From Pseudomonadota bacterium (GTDB lineage: Bacteria; Pseudomonadota; Alphaproteobacteria; Sneathiellales; Sneathiellaceae): a stretch of DNA of 64,000 nt. The stretch lies in NCBI GenBank assembly GCA_024743055.1, contig JANSXH010000009.1, positions 1 through 64,000 of the forward strand. The letters are read 5' to 3'. Below are positions 53,525 through 64,000 of this stretch, in pieces (position 1 is the first letter of the stretch; every line of letters begins with the position of its first letter). The notes below the pieces were generated by a model. The model was not told the DNA's origin and made no database searches. It worked only from the letters and a program-made list of their open reading frames with translations. A program made the translations under genes and the position numbers.

Positions 53525-54361
53525 TTAGGCTTTTAGCTTGTAGCCGCGCTTGAACATAGTCCAGACAGTTAGATAAAGCAGGCCATCAAGCACGGCTATC
53601 ACTACGACACCTACCCAGACAGAACTGTCCGACGTTCCGATAAAGCCATATCGAAATCCATCAATCATATAAAAGAATGGGTTGATATAGCTGATCTGGT
53701 ACCAGACGCCCGTTAGTCGATCGATGGAATAGAATGTACCGGAGAGAAAGGACAACGGCATGATGACGAAATTGGTCATGGCGGCCATATGATCGAATTT
53801 GTCTGAAACAATGCCACCAATCATACCAAGAAGGGACAGCATCAGCCCAGCTCCAATAACGAAATACAGGACCGCAGCCCAGGAGTAGACCGTTAGATCA
53901 ATGAGAAGCCACATGGTCAACCCGACAACAACCGCTACTGTCAATCCACGAGCTAAACCGGAAAGGGCAAAGGCAAAGGTCAGTTCTGATGCAGATAAGG
54001 GGGGCATAAGAATATCAACAATGTTTCCCTGCACTTTTGAAATCAGAAGCGAGGAAGATGTATTAGCGAAAGAATTCTGAATGACTGCCATCATGATCAG
54101 GCCCGGCCCCAGGAAATTCGCATAAGGAAGATCACCCACATACCGTTCTCCACTCCCGAAGGCGAGAGTGAAAATAGCCAGGAACAGCATCGTCGTCATC
54201 ATAGGAGCAAAGACAGTCTGAAGAGGCACCTTCAAAAAGCGACGAACTTCCTTTGAAAGCAACGTGTAAACACCGATCCAGTTTACAGTTCCGATCTGTG
54301 ACACATTTTTAGGCCTGAGCATCGACTGCACGGGATTTTCTTTTTCTGTATGAGAATTCAT
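53525..54361 (-). CDS. ABC-2 type transporter permease
   Basis: ANFLGPGLIMMAVIQNSFANTSSSLLISKVQGNIVDILMPPLSASELTFAF. Confidence 0.93.
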   Translation of the reverse strand: MNSHTEKENPVQSMLRPKNVSQIGTVNWIGVYTLLSKEVRRFLKVPLQTVFAPMMTTMLFLAIFTLAFGSGERYVGDLPYANFLGPGLIMMAVIQNSFANTSSSLLISKVQGNIVDILMPPLSASELTFAFALSGLARGLTVAVVVGLTMWLLIDLTVYSWAAVLYFVIGAGLMLSLLGMIGGIVSDKFDHMAAMTNFVIMPLSFLSGTFYSIDRLTGVWYQISYINPFFYMIDGFRYGFIGTSDSSVWVGVVVIAVLDGLLYLTVWTMFKRGYKLKA

Positions 54362-54520
54362 GCCGCATTGATAGGCAATCTTCCATAAGGGCGCAAGGAG
54401 TCACTTCATTTCGGCAAAAGATAATGCCCGTTACTGACCATTGTGTCTGGTATCGAATAGCGGACTGGGATAGACATTAGAAATTCCTTCCGTGACCAAT
54501 TTTAAAGGAGCACCCAATAC

Positions 54521-54868
54521 ATGTCGGTGGAAATTTTTCATAATCCAAGATGCAGCAAATCTCGCCAGACCCTGGCAATACTTGAAGAGAAAGGTGTGGA
54601 GCCGCAGATAGTTGAATATCTAGCAACGCCGCCAAGCGAAGCTCGGATCAGCGAAATTCTGAAGATGCTGGGCATGGCTCCTCGCGAGCTAATGCGCAAA
54701 GGCGAGGCTGAGTACAAGGATAACAATCTGTCAAATCCGGATTTGACAGAAGATCAGCTTATTCAAGCCATGGTCGATTTTCCAAAACTTATTGAACGAC
54801 CAATCGTAATTTCAGGTGGTAAAGCTCGTATCGGCCGGCCTCCGGAATCGGTGCTGGAGATCATCTAG
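54521..54868 (+). CDS. arsC: ArsC-family arsenate reductase (glutaredoxin type)
   Basis: IFHNPRCSKSRQTLAILEEKGVEPQIVEYL, RPIVISGGKARIGRPPE. Confidence 0.95.
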   Translation: MSVEIFHNPRCSKSRQTLAILEEKGVEPQIVEYLATPPSEARISEILKMLGMAPRELMRKGEAEYKDNNLSNPDLTEDQLIQAMVDFPKLIERPIVISGGKARIGRPPESVLEII

Positions 54869-55027
54869 ATTTACCTACGCTCAATAGAAACTAAATCCAA
54901 CGAAGAAGGGCAAATATTGATTTTGTGCCTTTCAATTGAGGCAGTGGATATATAGAATTGCCGCCAACAACCGGTCGCACCGCTTCTGTGCTGCCAAAAC
55001 AATAATAATTAAAACAGGAGAATTCCT

Positions 55028-56212
55028 ATGGCTGACGCCGTTATTGTCTCAACCGCAAGAACTCCCATTGGCAAAGCATATCGCGGTGCCTTTAACAATA
55101 CCCATGGTGCGGACATGGGTGGACACGTGATAAAGCATGCCGTTGAAAGGGCCGGTGTCGACCCTGCCGAAGTAGAAGACGTTATTTTCGGTGTAGCTAA
55201 CCCGGAAGGTGCCACAGGTGGAAACATCGCGCGCCAGGCTGTACTTCGTGCTGGCTTGCCTATCACTACCTCAGGGACTACCGTCAACCGCTTCTGCTCC
55301 TCTGGCTTGCAAACTATTTCCATGGCGGCACAGCGCGTCGTCGTAGACAAAGTTCCAGTTATGGCGGCTGGCGGTATGGACAGCATCAGCCTAGTCCAGA
55401 ACGAACATATGAATACGTTCCGCGCCCGCAATGAATGGTTGGTTGAAAACAAACCTGCTATTTATGATCCAATGCTGAAAACAGCGGAAACAGTCGCAAC
55501 CCGCTATGGCATTACCCGGGAGCAGATGGATGAATACAGCTTTCAGAGCCAGATGCGTACGGCAGCGGGTCAGGAAGCAGGTCGTTTTGACGATGAAATT
55601 GTACCGATGACGGTGACAAAAGTTCTAGTCAACAAGGAAACCGGTGAGACTTTGGAAGAAGAAGTCACATTGACACAGGATGAAGGCAATCGCCCGAGTA
55701 CGACCCTGGAAGGTCTTTCTTCTCTGAAGCCAGTTCTCGGTGAAGATTGTTTTATCACTGCCGGAAATGCCAGCCAGCTCTCTGATGGGGCGTCTGCATG
55801 CGTCGTCATGGACAGCAAGCTTGCCGAGCAGCGGAATATTGAACCGCTTGGAACTTATCGCGGTCTTGTTGTTGCGGGTTGTGAGCCCGATGAAATGGGC
55901 ATCGGACCTGTATTCGCAGTGCCAAAGCTGCTTGAGCGTAACGGCCTGAAAATGGACGATATCGGATTGTGGGAACTGAATGAAGCTTTCGCAGTTCAGG
56001 TCCTTTACTGCCGTGACAAGCTGGGTATTCCGAACGACCTGCTGAATGTTGACGGTGGCGCTATTTCTATCGGCCATCCTTACGGTATGTCAGGAGCGCG
56101 TCTTGCCGGCCATGCATTGATCGAAGGTAAGCGCCGCGGTGCTCGCTACGTTGTTGTTACAATGTGTATCGGCGGCGGCATGGGTGCAGCCGGACTTTTC
56201 GAAGTCAATTAA
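55028..56212 (+). CDS. Acetyl-CoA acyltransferase (thiolase)
   Basis: [53 protein letters not shown]. Confidence 0.97.
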   Translation: MADAVIVSTARTPIGKAYRGAFNNTHGADMGGHVIKHAVERAGVDPAEVEDVIFGVANPEGATGGNIARQAVLRAGLPITTSGTTVNRFCSSGLQTISMAAQRVVVDKVPVMAAGGMDSISLVQNEHMNTFRARNEWLVENKPAIYDPMLKTAETVATRYGITREQMDEYSFQSQMRTAAGQEAGRFDDEIVPMTVTKVLVNKETGETLEEEVTLTQDEGNRPSTTLEGLSSLKPVLGEDCFITAGNASQLSDGASACVVMDSKLAEQRNIEPLGTYRGLVVAGCEPDEMGIGPVFAVPKLLERNGLKMDDIGLWELNEAFAVQVLYCRDKLGIPNDLLNVDGGAISIGHPYGMSGARLAGHALIEGKRRGARYVVVTMCIGGGMGAAGLFEVN

Positions 56213-56231
56213 CAACGATAAAACCTGTCAC

Positions 56232-56265
56232 AATCCCGGATATGAGGCGTCATATCCGGGATTTT
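56232..56265 (+). terminator. Intrinsic terminator after thiolase
   Basis: AATCCCGGATATGA-GGCG-TCATATCCGGGATTTT, 14-bp perfect stem. Confidence 0.88.
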
Positions 56266-56303
56266 CTGTTATACTAATATGAGCAGAAAATAATGAGTGA
56301 CAT

Positions 56304-57383
56304 ATGAAAGACACGATCCCACGCACTATCAAAGACATCACGCCACATTGGTTCGAATCCGTTGTATTTGCCGATCGCTCCCTTCCAAGGATTGAACGAC
56401 TCAAGAAAACGAACATTGGAGAGGACCGCGGTTTTCTAAGCCTCACCTACAAGATAGAATTTTATTACGAAGATGGCTCTGCGGATGACGGCATTCCTTC
56501 AGTTATTGTCAAGCTTCAGCCTAACACCCAGTTGTTTAAAGACACCGACGCTGAAATTCATGCATTCTTGCGGGAAGTAAGCTTCTATCGTCACTTGGCG
56601 CCGGATCTTCCGGTAAAACTGCCTGAAATCTATTTTGCCGATTCAGTCCCGGGAGCGGGTGCACTTGTGATGGAGGATCTGGATAAACTCACCGGCGGCG
56701 ATCAGATTGAAGGACTCGCGCATTCAAGCGCTCTGTTGACCGCGCGGGAAATCGCCAAGGTACATGCCCGATATTGGAATAATGATACCCTCACAGATCT
56801 GACCTGGCTGCCGCATCTGGATCATTTCTATGGGGATTCTTTTGTCGGTCATTGGCCAACATTCAAGGAGTCCCAGCGTGACCTCCTTGGCCCTGAAGCT
56901 ATTTCCATGGGTGATAAAGTCGCCAAAAATTTTGATTGGGTGGAAGAGCAAATCGCAACCCGCCCGATGTCTATTGTTCATGGAGATCTGCGTGCAGATA
57001 ATCTGATGTTTGGAAACGAAGGTGATCATGACCATGTCGTGATCCTTGATTGGCAGCTGGTAACCCGAAATTTAGGAGCGCTCGATATCGCTCGTATGCT
57101 CGGTGGAAGTGAACCGGTCAGTGAGAGACAGGGGCATCAGTTAGAGATTGCGCGAGCCTGGCATGACGAGCTTGTGCGCTCCGGCGTCAAAAACTACAGC
57201 CGCGAAGACGCCGAGCGAGATTTTCGTCTGGCGTTGCTCCACTGTCTTTCCATTCCAGTCAAAATTCACAAACGGACAGGAGCGACAGACGCCGGGCGGA
57301 GGAAATTGCTCGTGGAAACCATGACTAAGCGCCTCTACTCGGCAGCTCAAGAGCTTGACGCAGCTGATCTATTACCTACCTAG
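56304..57383 (+). CDS. Phosphotransferase/ecdysteroid-kinase-like protein
   Basis: MSIVHGDLRADNLMFGNEGDHDHVVILDWQLVTRNLGALDIARMLGG. Confidence 0.88.
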   Translation: MKDTIPRTIKDITPHWFESVVFADRSLPRIERLKKTNIGEDRGFLSLTYKIEFYYEDGSADDGIPSVIVKLQPNTQLFKDTDAEIHAFLREVSFYRHLAPDLPVKLPEIYFADSVPGAGALVMEDLDKLTGGDQIEGLAHSSALLTAREIAKVHARYWNNDTLTDLTWLPHLDHFYGDSFVGHWPTFKESQRDLLGPEAISMGDKVAKNFDWVEEQIATRPMSIVHGDLRADNLMFGNEGDHDHVVILDWQLVTRNLGALDIARMLGGSEPVSERQGHQLEIARAWHDELVRSGVKNYSREDAERDFRLALLHCLSIPVKIHKRTGATDAGRRKLLVETMTKRLYSAAQELDAADLLPT

Positions 57384-58582
57384 CCGTTGGACTGATCTAA
57401 AGGAACCGCAATTGCATATACGGACTGGGGCGTTTCAATTCCTTTTAGAGAAAACTCCCCTTTCGAAACAAACTCTGCAGAATGCCGGGTTGCGAAATCC
57501 TCCGAAATAAGAATATCTTCGCCCAATTCCCGAGTCAGACTTTCAATCCGACTAGCCAAATTTACGGACGGTCCTATCACCGTAAAATCCAGGCGATTTT
57601 TTCCACCGACATTGCCATAAAAAACAGTCCCAAAATGCAAGGCAATACCACAATCGATTTCCAGCTTATTCTGTGTTCTTCGCACCTCATTTACGTCACC
57701 GATGCTGGCGCATGCCGTCAGCGCAGCTTGAAGCGCATGATCGACTGCCGAAGCTTCCTGCCCCTCCTCTGCCGGGAAAATAGCCAGAACAGCATCGCCG
57801 ATGAATTTGAGTATTTCGCCCTCATGGGCCTCAATCGCATCCGTTACTGTGTCAAAATAAGCATTCAACAGGTCCATTAGAGCATGACTCTCAAGGGTTT
57901 CTGAAGCCGCGGTAAAGCCTTTTAAATCACAGAACCAGATAGCCGCACGGATTGCCTCTCCTGTCCCGCGCTTGATGTCTCCTGTCAGCACTCGCCGACC
58001 AGCCACCGGGCCAACATAGGTATCCATCAATGTTCCCGCAAGATGACGAAGGGTTCGAACTTCCAGCACCGCGGCGAGAGCATGCCGGATCTTGACCATG
58101 ATGGCAATTTCATCGTCCGTAAATCCCCCAAGACGATGGGTCGCGTAACTTACCGCCTTGTTGGATCCATCAGAGAACGGCAAGGGAACAACAATGTAGT
58201 CTGTATATCCGTCCGCTCGAAATTCAGCGAGAAGCGGATACTCCCCTTCCTTTGGCGGGCTCTCCAGTTCACAGCGAACCGTCTCACCCTTGGCATAAAC
58301 AGATAGCATCGCATTGTTGGAAGGATCAGCTGTCCCCAAATTCTCCACCTTGAACTTTCTAAAAATAAGCCCTTTCCCCTCTTCCCAAAGGGTTGAAAAA
58401 CTATCCACCTGAGGGTGCAGGCTTGGCACACCCGTGGTAAAGCGGCTCATTGGGAGTCCGACAGCAAGTAATTGATCGACAATAGATTGATCAAGCTTTT
58501 CGTTGTCTTCAATCAGCCGAGCTTCGGATAAAAACCAGTCAATAAGATGATCGGCGATCGCTTCTGTGTCCAATTTCTGCAT
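57380..58582 (-). CDS. Class III adenylate/guanylate cyclase, soluble
   Basis: AAIWFCDLKGFTAASETLESHALMDLLNAYFDTVTDAIEAHEGEILKFIGDAVLAIFPAEEG. Confidence 0.92.
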   Translation of the reverse strand: MQKLDTEAIADHLIDWFLSEARLIEDNEKLDQSIVDQLLAVGLPMSRFTTGVPSLHPQVDSFSTLWEEGKGLIFRKFKVENLGTADPSNNAMLSVYAKGETVRCELESPPKEGEYPLLAEFRADGYTDYIVVPLPFSDGSNKAVSYATHRLGGFTDDEIAIMVKIRHALAAVLEVRTLRHLAGTLMDTYVGPVAGRRVLTGDIKRGTGEAIRAAIWFCDLKGFTAASETLESHALMDLLNAYFDTVTDAIEAHEGEILKFIGDAVLAIFPAEEGQEASAVDHALQAALTACASIGDVNEVRRTQNKLEIDCGIALHFGTVFYGNVGGKNRLDFTVIGPSVNLASRIESLTRELGEDILISEDFATRHSAEFVSKGEFSLKGIETPQSVYAIAVPLDQSNG

Positions 58583-58628
58583 GCTTCATACATAGGACAG
58601 TCCAAGTCGTATCGCAATCTTCAACAAA

Positions 58629-58655
58629 AAAGGCCCGGAAAAACTCCGGGCCTTT
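58629..58655 (-). terminator. Intrinsic terminator downstream of 3-hydroxybutyryl-CoA dehydrogenase
   Basis: AAAGGCCCGGA/TCCGGGCCTTT, minus strand followed by TTTTTGTT. Confidence 0.85.
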
Positions 58656-58675
58656 GAATTCGATTGAATAAATAG

Positions 58676-59548
58676 TTATCGTGTGGGAACAGGTTCATCC
58701 CCTGTGTAATCATAAAAGCCGCGACCGGACTTTTGACCCAGCCATCCTGCTTCGACATATTTGACGAGAAGTGGACAAGGCCGATATTTGGTATCTGCCA
58801 GCCCCTCATAAAGGACCTGCATGATGGCGAGACACACATCAAGACCAATGAAATCCGCCAATTGCAAAGGCCCCATCGGATGGTTGGCCCCAAGGCGCAT
58901 GGCCGTATCAATGGCCCGAACAGATCCTACCCCTTCATAAAGGGTATAGACCGCTTCGTTTATCATCGGCAGCAAGATGCGGTTCACAATAAAGGCCGGG
59001 AAATCTTCTGCCGGCGTCGGCGTCTTGTTGAGACGAACCGTCAATTCCTTCACAGACTCAAATGTTTCTTCACTGGTAGCGATACCACGAATGAGCTCAA
59101 CCAGTTGCATGACAGGCACAGGGTTCATAAAATGCATGCCCATAAAGCGTTCCGGCCGATCCGTAACTGCTGCCAACCGAGTCACAGAAATCGAAGAGGT
59201 ATTCGTCGCAACAATCGCGTCCTCTCTTAGCTTCGTACTAAGGTCCGTAAGGATTGCCTTTTTGATCTCTTCATTCTCGGTTGCAGCTTCAATCACCAAA
59301 TCCATGTCGGGAAGATGTTCATCATCCGTAACTGGCTTGATCCGTCCTAAAGCAGCAGACATATCCGCATCACTTAGTTTGCCGCGACCAACCTGACGCT
59401 GCAGGTTGGTTTCAATGACATTCAAAGCTTTGTCGAGTTGCGCCTCCGAAACATCTTTCAAAAACACGTCAATTCCGGCAATAGCCATGACATGAGCAAT
59501 ACCATTGCCCATCTGGCCAGCTCCGATAACGGCTACCTTATTAATCAT
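58676..59548 (-). CDS. 3-hydroxybutyryl-CoA dehydrogenase
   Basis: INKVAVIGAGQMGNGIAHVMAIAGIDVFLKDVSEAQLDKAL, ATNTSSISVTRLAAVTDRPERFMGMHFMNPVPVMQLVE. Confidence 0.96.
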   Translation of the reverse strand: MINKVAVIGAGQMGNGIAHVMAIAGIDVFLKDVSEAQLDKALNVIETNLQRQVGRGKLSDADMSAALGRIKPVTDDEHLPDMDLVIEAATENEEIKKAILTDLSTKLREDAIVATNTSSISVTRLAAVTDRPERFMGMHFMNPVPVMQLVELIRGIATSEETFESVKELTVRLNKTPTPAEDFPAFIVNRILLPMINEAVYTLYEGVGSVRAIDTAMRLGANHPMGPLQLADFIGLDVCLAIMQVLYEGLADTKYRPCPLLVKYVEAGWLGQKSGRGFYDYTGDEPVPTR

Positions 59549-59609
59549 TGACTGTTCCTGCACGTTTTCTGAAGGCGTTCATATTGTCGAAATCTTTCAA
59601 ACCGAGCCC

Positions 59610-60539
59610 TTACAGCTCAGCTTCCAATTCAGGAAGAGCTTTGAAAAGATCTGCAACAAGTCCGTAGTCTGCAACCTGAAAAATCGGTGCTTCCTCGTCC
59701 TTGTTAATGGCGACAATCACTTTACTGTCTTTCATACCGGCCAGATGCTGGATCGCTCCCGAGATGCCGACAGCGATATAAAGCTCCGGTGCCACGACTT
59801 TACCGGTCTGACCGACCTGGTAATCATTTGGCACGAACCCGGCATCAACTGCCGCGCGACTTGCCCCTACTGCTGCGCCAAGCTTGTCAGCAACGGCTTC
59901 AATCAGAGGGAAGTTATCCCCGGACTGCATACCACGACCACCGGAAATAACGATTTTTGCAGATGTCAGTTCCGGACGCTCGGATTTTGAGAGTTCTTCT
60001 CCAACAAAGCTTGAAAGTCCTGCATCTGCCGCTGCAGCACCAGCTTCAACGGAAGCCGATCCACCAGTAGCGTCCGCCGCAGCGAAATTCGTTGACCGGA
60101 CAGTGATTACCTTTTTTGCATCACTAGACTGCACGGTTGCCATAGCATTACCGGCGTAGATCGGACGAACAAAGGTATCCGCAGATACAATTTCAGTGAT
60201 CTCTGAAATCTGCGCAACGTCGAGAAGGGCGGCAACCCGCGGCAGAATGTTTTTTCCAGATGTCGTTGCCGCAGCCATAACCACATCATAGCTTCCAGCC
60301 AATGACACGATCAGATCGGCAACATTTTCTGCGAGGGAATTTGCATACGCAGCATCTTCAACAAGTACAACCTTGGAGACACCGGAAACTTTTGCGGCTT
60401 CATCAGCAACCGAAGCGCAGCCGTTGCCGGCAACAAGAACATGGACATCTCCACCCATCTCGCCTGCAGCTGTTACTGCATTCAGGGTTGCGGCGCCCAG
60501 GTTGGCGTTATCATGATCAGCTAATACAAGGACAGACAT
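59610..60539 (-). CDS. etfA: Electron transfer flavoprotein alpha subunit
   Basis: [75 protein letters not shown]. Confidence 0.98.
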   Translation of the reverse strand: MSVLVLADHDNANLGAATLNAVTAAGEMGGDVHVLVAGNGCASVADEAAKVSGVSKVVLVEDAAYANSLAENVADLIVSLAGSYDVVMAAATTSGKNILPRVAALLDVAQISEITEIVSADTFVRPIYAGNAMATVQSSDAKKVITVRSTNFAAADATGGSASVEAGAAAADAGLSSFVGEELSKSERPELTSAKIVISGGRGMQSGDNFPLIEAVADKLGAAVGASRAAVDAGFVPNDYQVGQTGKVVAPELYIAVGISGAIQHLAGMKDSKVIVAINKDEEAPIFQVADYGLVADLFKALPELEAEL

Positions 60540-61289
60540 TTAGATAACTCCCGCTTCATTTTTTAACTTCTCTACCAGCTCGGAGACGGATTCAACCATC
60601 ACCCCTGCTTCACGTTTCGCCGGCTCTTCCACTTTCAAGGTAGTCAGCCTTGGTGCGATATCGACGCCCAGATCTTCCGGCGATTTTTCATCAATCGGCT
60701 TTTTCTTGGCTTTCATGATATTCGGCAGAGACGCGTAGCGTGGCTCGTTCAAACGAAGGTCCGTGGTTACGACGACTGGCATTTTCAAATCCAAGGTCTG
60801 CAGTCCGCCGTCAATTTCACGTGTCACTTTCGCAGTACCGCCATCAAGATTGACTTCCGAGGCGAATGTACCCTGTGACCATCCTAGCAGAGCCGCCAGC
60901 ATCTGACCGGTCTGGTTAGAGTCATCATCAATTGCTTGCTTCCCGACAATCACGAGATCTGGTTTTTCCTCATCGACGACTGCTTTCATCAATTTGGCGA
61001 CACCGAGTGGTTCAACTTCCTGATCAGTTTTAATCAGGATGCCCCGGTCCGCACCCATGGCGAGGGCTGTTCGGATGGTTTCCTGGGCAGCTTGCGGCCC
61101 GACGGACAAGGCAATGACTTCAGTTGCAGTGCCGGCTTCGCGAAGACGAAGGGCTTCTTCGACGGCAATTTCATCGAAGGGGTTCATGGACATTTTAACA
61201 TTCGCGAGGTCTACACCAGTATTGTCCGCTTTAACGCGGATCTTAACGTTGTAGTCCACGACACGTTTGACAGCGACGAGAACTTTCAT
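60540..61289 (-). CDS. etfB: Electron transfer flavoprotein beta subunit
   Basis: [49 protein letters not shown]. Confidence 0.98.
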   Translation of the reverse strand: MKVLVAVKRVVDYNVKIRVKADNTGVDLANVKMSMNPFDEIAVEEALRLREAGTATEVIALSVGPQAAQETIRTALAMGADRGILIKTDQEVEPLGVAKLMKAVVDEEKPDLVIVGKQAIDDDSNQTGQMLAALLGWSQGTFASEVNLDGGTAKVTREIDGGLQTLDLKMPVVVTTDLRLNEPRYASLPNIMKAKKKPIDEKSPEDLGVDIAPRLTTLKVEEPAKREAGVMVESVSELVEKLKNEAGVI

Positions 61290-61487
61290 GGATCGGTTAT
61301 CTCCAAACCAAATTGCCTTTTGAACCGACAGAAAACCAGCTTCCTGCGACCGCAAAAGGCGGGGATTTAAAACTTATTTCGGCAGCGCACAATAAATACC
61401 AATCAACCATCTGTCAATTAACGCCGAACGGACTTTTTTGAGGCCCTTCAGGCTGCCTTTTTTTTGACAGAAAACGACGTGTTTTGA

Positions 61488-62051
61488 CTAACGATTTGCC
61501 CCGGGAACCCAGAGAACATCTTCTTTACCCTTATTATTGAGATATCTGCCCAAAACAAACAGAAAATCAGACAGTCGATTTATATAGGTAACAGCAAGAG
61601 GGTTGATTTTTTCCGAATCGCTTAACAGGACAATTTTTCTCTCTGCCCGACGACAAACTGTCCGGCTAAGATGCAAATAGGAAGAAGCCTGTGATCCACC
61701 CGGTAGGATAAAAGAATTGAGGGTGGATAAATCCGCATTCAGCCTGTCAATCTCCTCCTCCAGCCGGTCGACCTGGCCTTGCGTTATACGCAGAGGCGGA
61801 TAGTCGGGATTTTCTTTTTCCGGCGTACAGAGATCCGCGCCAAGGTCGAACAGGTCATTTTGGATATTGGCCAGCATTTCGTCCGCCTCGCCTTCGCTAT
61901 GCAGACGAACAATCCCAATTACGGAGTTTGTCTCATCGACGTCACCATAAGCATCTACTCGAGCACTCGTCTTGCTAACCCGGGATCCGTCACCAAGAGA
62001 GGTTTTGCCCCCATCCCCGCCGCGCGTATAAATTTTTGTAAGCTTAACCAT
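61488..62051 (-). CDS. Cob(I)alamin adenosyltransferase (PduO/MMAB type)
   Basis: MVKLTKIYTRGGDGGKTSLGDGSRVSKTSARVDAYGDVDETNSVIG. Confidence 0.96.
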   Translation of the reverse strand: MVKLTKIYTRGGDGGKTSLGDGSRVSKTSARVDAYGDVDETNSVIGIVRLHSEGEADEMLANIQNDLFDLGADLCTPEKENPDYPPLRITQGQVDRLEEEIDRLNADLSTLNSFILPGGSQASSYLHLSRTVCRRAERKIVLLSDSEKINPLAVTYINRLSDFLFVLGRYLNNKGKEDVLWVPGANR

Positions 62052-62070
62052 CTGTCCCTACTTGGCCTTC

Positions 62071-62265
62071 TCAACTATTCGAACTGGCGATCCAGAGGCC
62101 GATCATGATTAAGACCACTGCAAGCGCCTGCATCAAGATGCGAAGCCGCATCAGTTTGTTTCCATATTTGCGATTGAAGTCGCCACCCCGTGCCATTGTC
62201 AGAACACCAAACAGCAAAACCAGTGCTGTCCCGACGACAGCCGCGATAATTAAAAAATCGATCAT
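62071..62265 (-). CDS. HIG1-like twin transmembrane protein
   Basis: 64 aa; two TM helices flanking RKYGNKLMRLRILMQ. Confidence 0.8.
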   Translation of the reverse strand: MIDFLIIAAVVGTALVLLFGVLTMARGGDFNRKYGNKLMRLRILMQALAVVLIMIGLWIASSNS

Positions 62266-62339
62266 ATCTGGTAACTACACACTATTATCCGAGTTTGATC
62301 TAAGCTACACCATCCCTCCATCTGAGGACAGGAATTAAA

Positions 62340-63518
62340 ATGAACAAACACCCGGATATAGTAATCATTGGTGGTGGTATTATAGCTTGTTCAATTGCCT
62401 ATTTCCTGGCCTCAAGCGAAAGCTTCAACGGGTCCATAGCCGTTATCGAAAATACTTCCTTTGATGCGCCAAAATCCACGACCGACTACTCAGCAAGTAT
62501 AATTCAACAGTTTTCAATGCCTGAGAACATTCGTATGTCACAATATGCGCAGGAGTTTCTTCAAGGCATCACCAAACATCTTGGTGTAGATGGCTTGACT
62601 TTGGATGTTGGCTATGTGGAGCGCGGGTCTTTATTTCTGTACGAAGAACGACAACTGTCCATGCTATACGGTTGTAACGCGGTGCAGCAAGGTGAGTCTG
62701 TTGATGTCACGTTGCTGGACTCAGATGATTTATCGCGCGGCTTCCCTTGGTTCAATTTAACTGGACTTGCCGGTGGATCACTGGGGCTGAGCGGAGAAGG
62801 CTGGCTCAATGGGCAACTGCTAGCTCAAGCGTTCCGAAAAAAGGCCGCGTCGCTCGGTGTCACTTTTCAAAAGACCGAAGTGACCGGCCTTAAAATGCAC
62901 AATAATCGAGTTGTCGGCATCAACCTGACCGAGGGGCGGCAGATTTCCTGCGGTCAGGTTGTAAATGCCGCCGGTCCTGCAGCTGCATTGATCACAGAAT
63001 GGGCCGTATGCACTCTGAATGTTAGACCATACAAGCGCACCAGCTTCAGCTTTACATGCAATACTGAAATTGAAAAGTGCCCTCAAGTTTTCGACCCGTC
63101 AGGCATCAGCTTTCGATCCGACGGTCAACGCTTCGTCGCCAGCTGTTCAAGCCCCTCAGATAGTGATCCAAAAAGCATGGACTTTGAGATTGATTACAGC
63201 CTGTTTGAAGAACATATCTGGCCGGTTCTCGCCCATCGGGTGCCCGATTTCAATTTTGTCCAGGTGAAGGAAGCTGATGCAACAATTCACACCTGTAATG
63301 AATATGATCGCAACCCGATTGTCGGTCCGCATACTGAAGTTGGAAATTTTTATTTTGCCGCAGGATTTTCCGGGCGGGAAGTTCAACAGGCTCCGGCTGT
63401 TGGGCGAGCCATGAGTGAAATCATCTTATATGGAGAATATCGAACTCTCGATCTCTCCCGCTTTTCCTACGAGCGAATGGTGACAGGGAAGGTCCTTTCA
63501 GAGCATACTGTCCTTTAG
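62340..63518 (+). CDS. FAD-dependent oxidoreductase (DAO family)
   Basis: PDIVIIGGGIIACSIAYFLASS; GPHTEVGNFYFAAGFSGREVQQAPAVGRAMSE. Confidence 0.93.
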   Translation: MNKHPDIVIIGGGIIACSIAYFLASSESFNGSIAVIENTSFDAPKSTTDYSASIIQQFSMPENIRMSQYAQEFLQGITKHLGVDGLTLDVGYVERGSLFLYEERQLSMLYGCNAVQQGESVDVTLLDSDDLSRGFPWFNLTGLAGGSLGLSGEGWLNGQLLAQAFRKKAASLGVTFQKTEVTGLKMHNNRVVGINLTEGRQISCGQVVNAAGPAAALITEWAVCTLNVRPYKRTSFSFTCNTEIEKCPQVFDPSGISFRSDGQRFVASCSSPSDSDPKSMDFEIDYSLFEEHIWPVLAHRVPDFNFVQVKEADATIHTCNEYDRNPIVGPHTEVGNFYFAAGFSGREVQQAPAVGRAMSEIILYGEYRTLDLSRFSYERMVTGKVLSEHTVL

Positions 63519-63540
63519 CAAACAAATTATGGGGAAATAG

Positions 63541-63735
63541 ATGCCAGTTATCAGGGTAGACATGTTTGAGGGTCGTGACGCAAAGACAAAACAATTGCTG
63601 GTGACAGCTTTTACCAAGGAAATGGTTCGTATCACTGGATGTGGTGAAGCCAGTGTGAATGTTATCATAACAGATGTCGCTAAGGAGAATTGGGGGCTGG
63701 GTGGAGAGCTTGCCAGTCAGAAATTTCCAGACTAA
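63541..63735 (+). CDS. 4-oxalocrotonate tautomerase family protein
   Basis: MPVIRVDMFEGRDAKTKQLLVTAFTKEMVRITGC, catalytic Pro at position 2. Confidence 0.9.
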   Translation: MPVIRVDMFEGRDAKTKQLLVTAFTKEMVRITGCGEASVNVIITDVAKENWGLGGELASQKFPD

Positions 63736-63755
63736 TCAAGAGTTGGAAAAGCAAC

Positions 63756-64000
63756 GTGTCGCAGCCAAAAGCCATTGAGCTAACCGTTAAAATCTGGAAG
63801 CATTTTGCGCGCCATAACTGTATGAAAATGGCGACGGCGCTTAGCTACCAGACATTGCTTGCTATCGTTCCGCTGGCGGCTGTCGCTGTGGCCCTTTTTA
63901 CAGCTATTCCGGCTTTCGATCATCTACAGGACAAAATCACCAAGTTTTTGTTTAGCAATCTGCTGCCGGAGAAGATTGCAACAGTAGACGCCGCCTTGGA
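63756..64000 (+). CDS. YihY/BrkB family membrane protein, 3' truncated by window (GTG start)
   Basis: VSQPKAIELTVKIWKHFARHNCMKMATALSYQTLLAIVPLAAVAVALFTAIPAF; open to window end. Confidence 0.88.
   Translation, partial: MSQPKAIELTVKIWKHFARHNCMKMATALSYQTLLAIVPLAAVAVALFTAIPAFDHLQDKITKFLFSNLLPEKIATVDAAL

Overview
64-kb window of an apparently alphaproteobacterial chromosome, mostly dense housekeeping genes. Both edges cut a gene. Left edge (1-7582, minus): 5' part (2527 codons) of a giant RTX/cadherin-like repeat protein that the supplied ORF track omits, preceded by a membrane-protein gene and ~1 kb of AT-rich non-coding DNA ending at a tRNA-Ser(GGA) 3' end. Main blocks after that: lepA; a thrS-infC-rpmI-rplT-pheS-pheT translation cluster interrupted by hsp20 and a phosphoesterase gene; bactofilin; an ECF sigma operon; groESL with a perfect CIRCE; argS; fba; ggt; two class III cyclases; a GGDEF protein; a SAM-II riboswitch plus metZ; apaG, folE, trkH; a TetR-MFP-RND efflux operon; hslO-argF-argD; thiolase, 3-hydroxyacyl-CoA dehydrogenase, etfAB and cobalamin adenosyltransferase; and a partial YihY gene at the right edge. 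Best second-look items: (1) metZ has an in-frame TAG where Gln is expected, just behind a SAM-II riboswitch with a built-in terminator/antiterminator switch; (2) an unannotated RNA-like locus with two C-rich-loop hairpins (~23.89-23.98 kb); (3) infC appears to start at ATA; (4) a terminator-like hairpin ~17 nt before pheS; (5) a three-domain Nfu protein whose middle domain lost its CxxC; (6) the modular RTX protein with an FrpC-like module, possibly on a tRNA-Ser-linked island. No database search was possible; family names rest on recognised motifs.
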